The position numbers and the translations under genes are program-made. The notes beneath the pieces were generated by a model. The model saw nothing but the letters and a program-made list of their open reading frames with translations. It was not told the origin of the DNA and did not search any database. Below, in pieces: positions 5,675 through 5,826 of a stretch of 5,826 nucleotides of DNA (within the stretch, counting starts at the first letter, position 1; every line of letters begins with the position of its first letter). Source of the stretch: Verrucomicrobiales bacterium (lineage in GTDB: Bacteria > Verrucomicrobiota > Verrucomicrobiia > Verrucomicrobiales > DEV007); the NCBI GenBank assembly GCA_002708885.1, contig PAPL01000053.1, positions 14,660 through 20,485 of the forward strand, written 5' to 3'.

Positions 5675-5826
5675 ATGACCCTTGAATATTTACTCAACAA
5701 CGAAAACGAAAGGGTCCGGCGTTTTCCAATAGCAAAGGAAAAGATCTTCCTAGGTCATGCCGCAGTCACTGCCCTGCCCCAATGCGCTGCAGAAGCAATG
5801 GCAGCATACGCGTATTCAAGTTGCAG
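5675..5826 (+). CDS. probable class V aminotransferase / cysteine-desulfurase-like protein, 5' part only
   Basis: An ATG at 5675 opens a frame with no stop to the window edge, giving 50 residues. The segment IFLGHAAVTALPQCAAEAM (residues 24-42) resembles the N-terminal yLxxAAxxPLP-type motif of PLP-dependent fold-type I class V aminotransferases (the NifS/selenocysteine-lyase-like group), where the chain enters the substrate site. The PLP lysine would lie far downstream, outside the window. A partial Shine-Dalgarno (AAGAG at about 5662-5666) sits 8 bases before the ATG. It follows the RelE-like gene after 39 bp in the same direction, so the two may share a transcript. The family call rests on a short stretch; the specific reaction cannot be told. 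Confidence 0.55.
   Translation, partial: MTLEYLLNNENERVRRFPIAKEKIFLGHAAVTALPQCAAEAMAAYAYSSC

Noticed and set aside
1..5826. Mobile element, CRISPR array, tRNA or rRNA gene
   Set aside because: No long direct or inverted repeats, transposase or integrase motifs, regularly spaced repeats, or tRNA-like cloverleaf sequences were seen; coding genes fill nearly the whole window.

Overview
The window reads as an ordinary piece of a Gram-negative-type bacterial chromosome with moderate GC content. The best guess for the organism is a marine member of the Verrucomicrobiota (Opitutae or Coraliomargarita-like). This rests on the style of the proteins, an exported sulfatase placed among housekeeping genes, weak or absent Shine-Dalgarno sequences, and the pairing of a RelE-like small protein with what looks like a class V aminotransferase. 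That placement is inference, made without any database search; Planctomycetota or Lentisphaerota are possible alternatives.

Layout. An AT-rich leader (1-78) precedes ruvB (79-1116, +), the Holliday-junction branch-migration motor. Converging on it across 57 bp is a two-gene minus-strand unit. Its first gene is a small ABM/quinol-monooxygenase-like protein (2510-2154), followed after 13 bp by a Gfo/Idh/MocA-family NAD(P)-dependent oxidoreductase (2139-1174). A 113-bp divergent control region (2511-2623) carries several inverted repeats and a plausible plus-strand promoter. It separates this unit from a plus-strand unit made of a secreted type I sulfatase (2624-4099) and an alanine racemase (4099-5211), which overlap by one base (TAATG). 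After 58 bp comes a RelE/ParE-fold-like small protein with no visible antitoxin (5270-5635). The 5' end of a probable PLP-dependent class V aminotransferase (5675 to the window edge) closes the window. No stretch longer than 113 bp lacks a gene.

How the genes may work together. The sulfatase, the oxidoreductase and the small monooxygenase-like protein fit scavenging of sulfated sugars: the sulfatase would release sulfate in the periplasm, and a sugar-type dehydrogenase would act in the cytoplasm. No polysaccharide-specific gene is present to prove this. RuvB (DNA repair) and Alr (D-alanine for peptidoglycan) are housekeeping genes. I see no RNA gene, insertion sequence, CRISPR array or phage gene. 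I do not see evidence of a new multi-gene system. The most interesting details are at residue level: a valine where alanine racemases usually carry the carbamylated lysine, and a CxPCR variant of the sulfatase maturation motif. The coupling of a secreted sulfatase to alr and the orphan RelE-like protein also merit a look.
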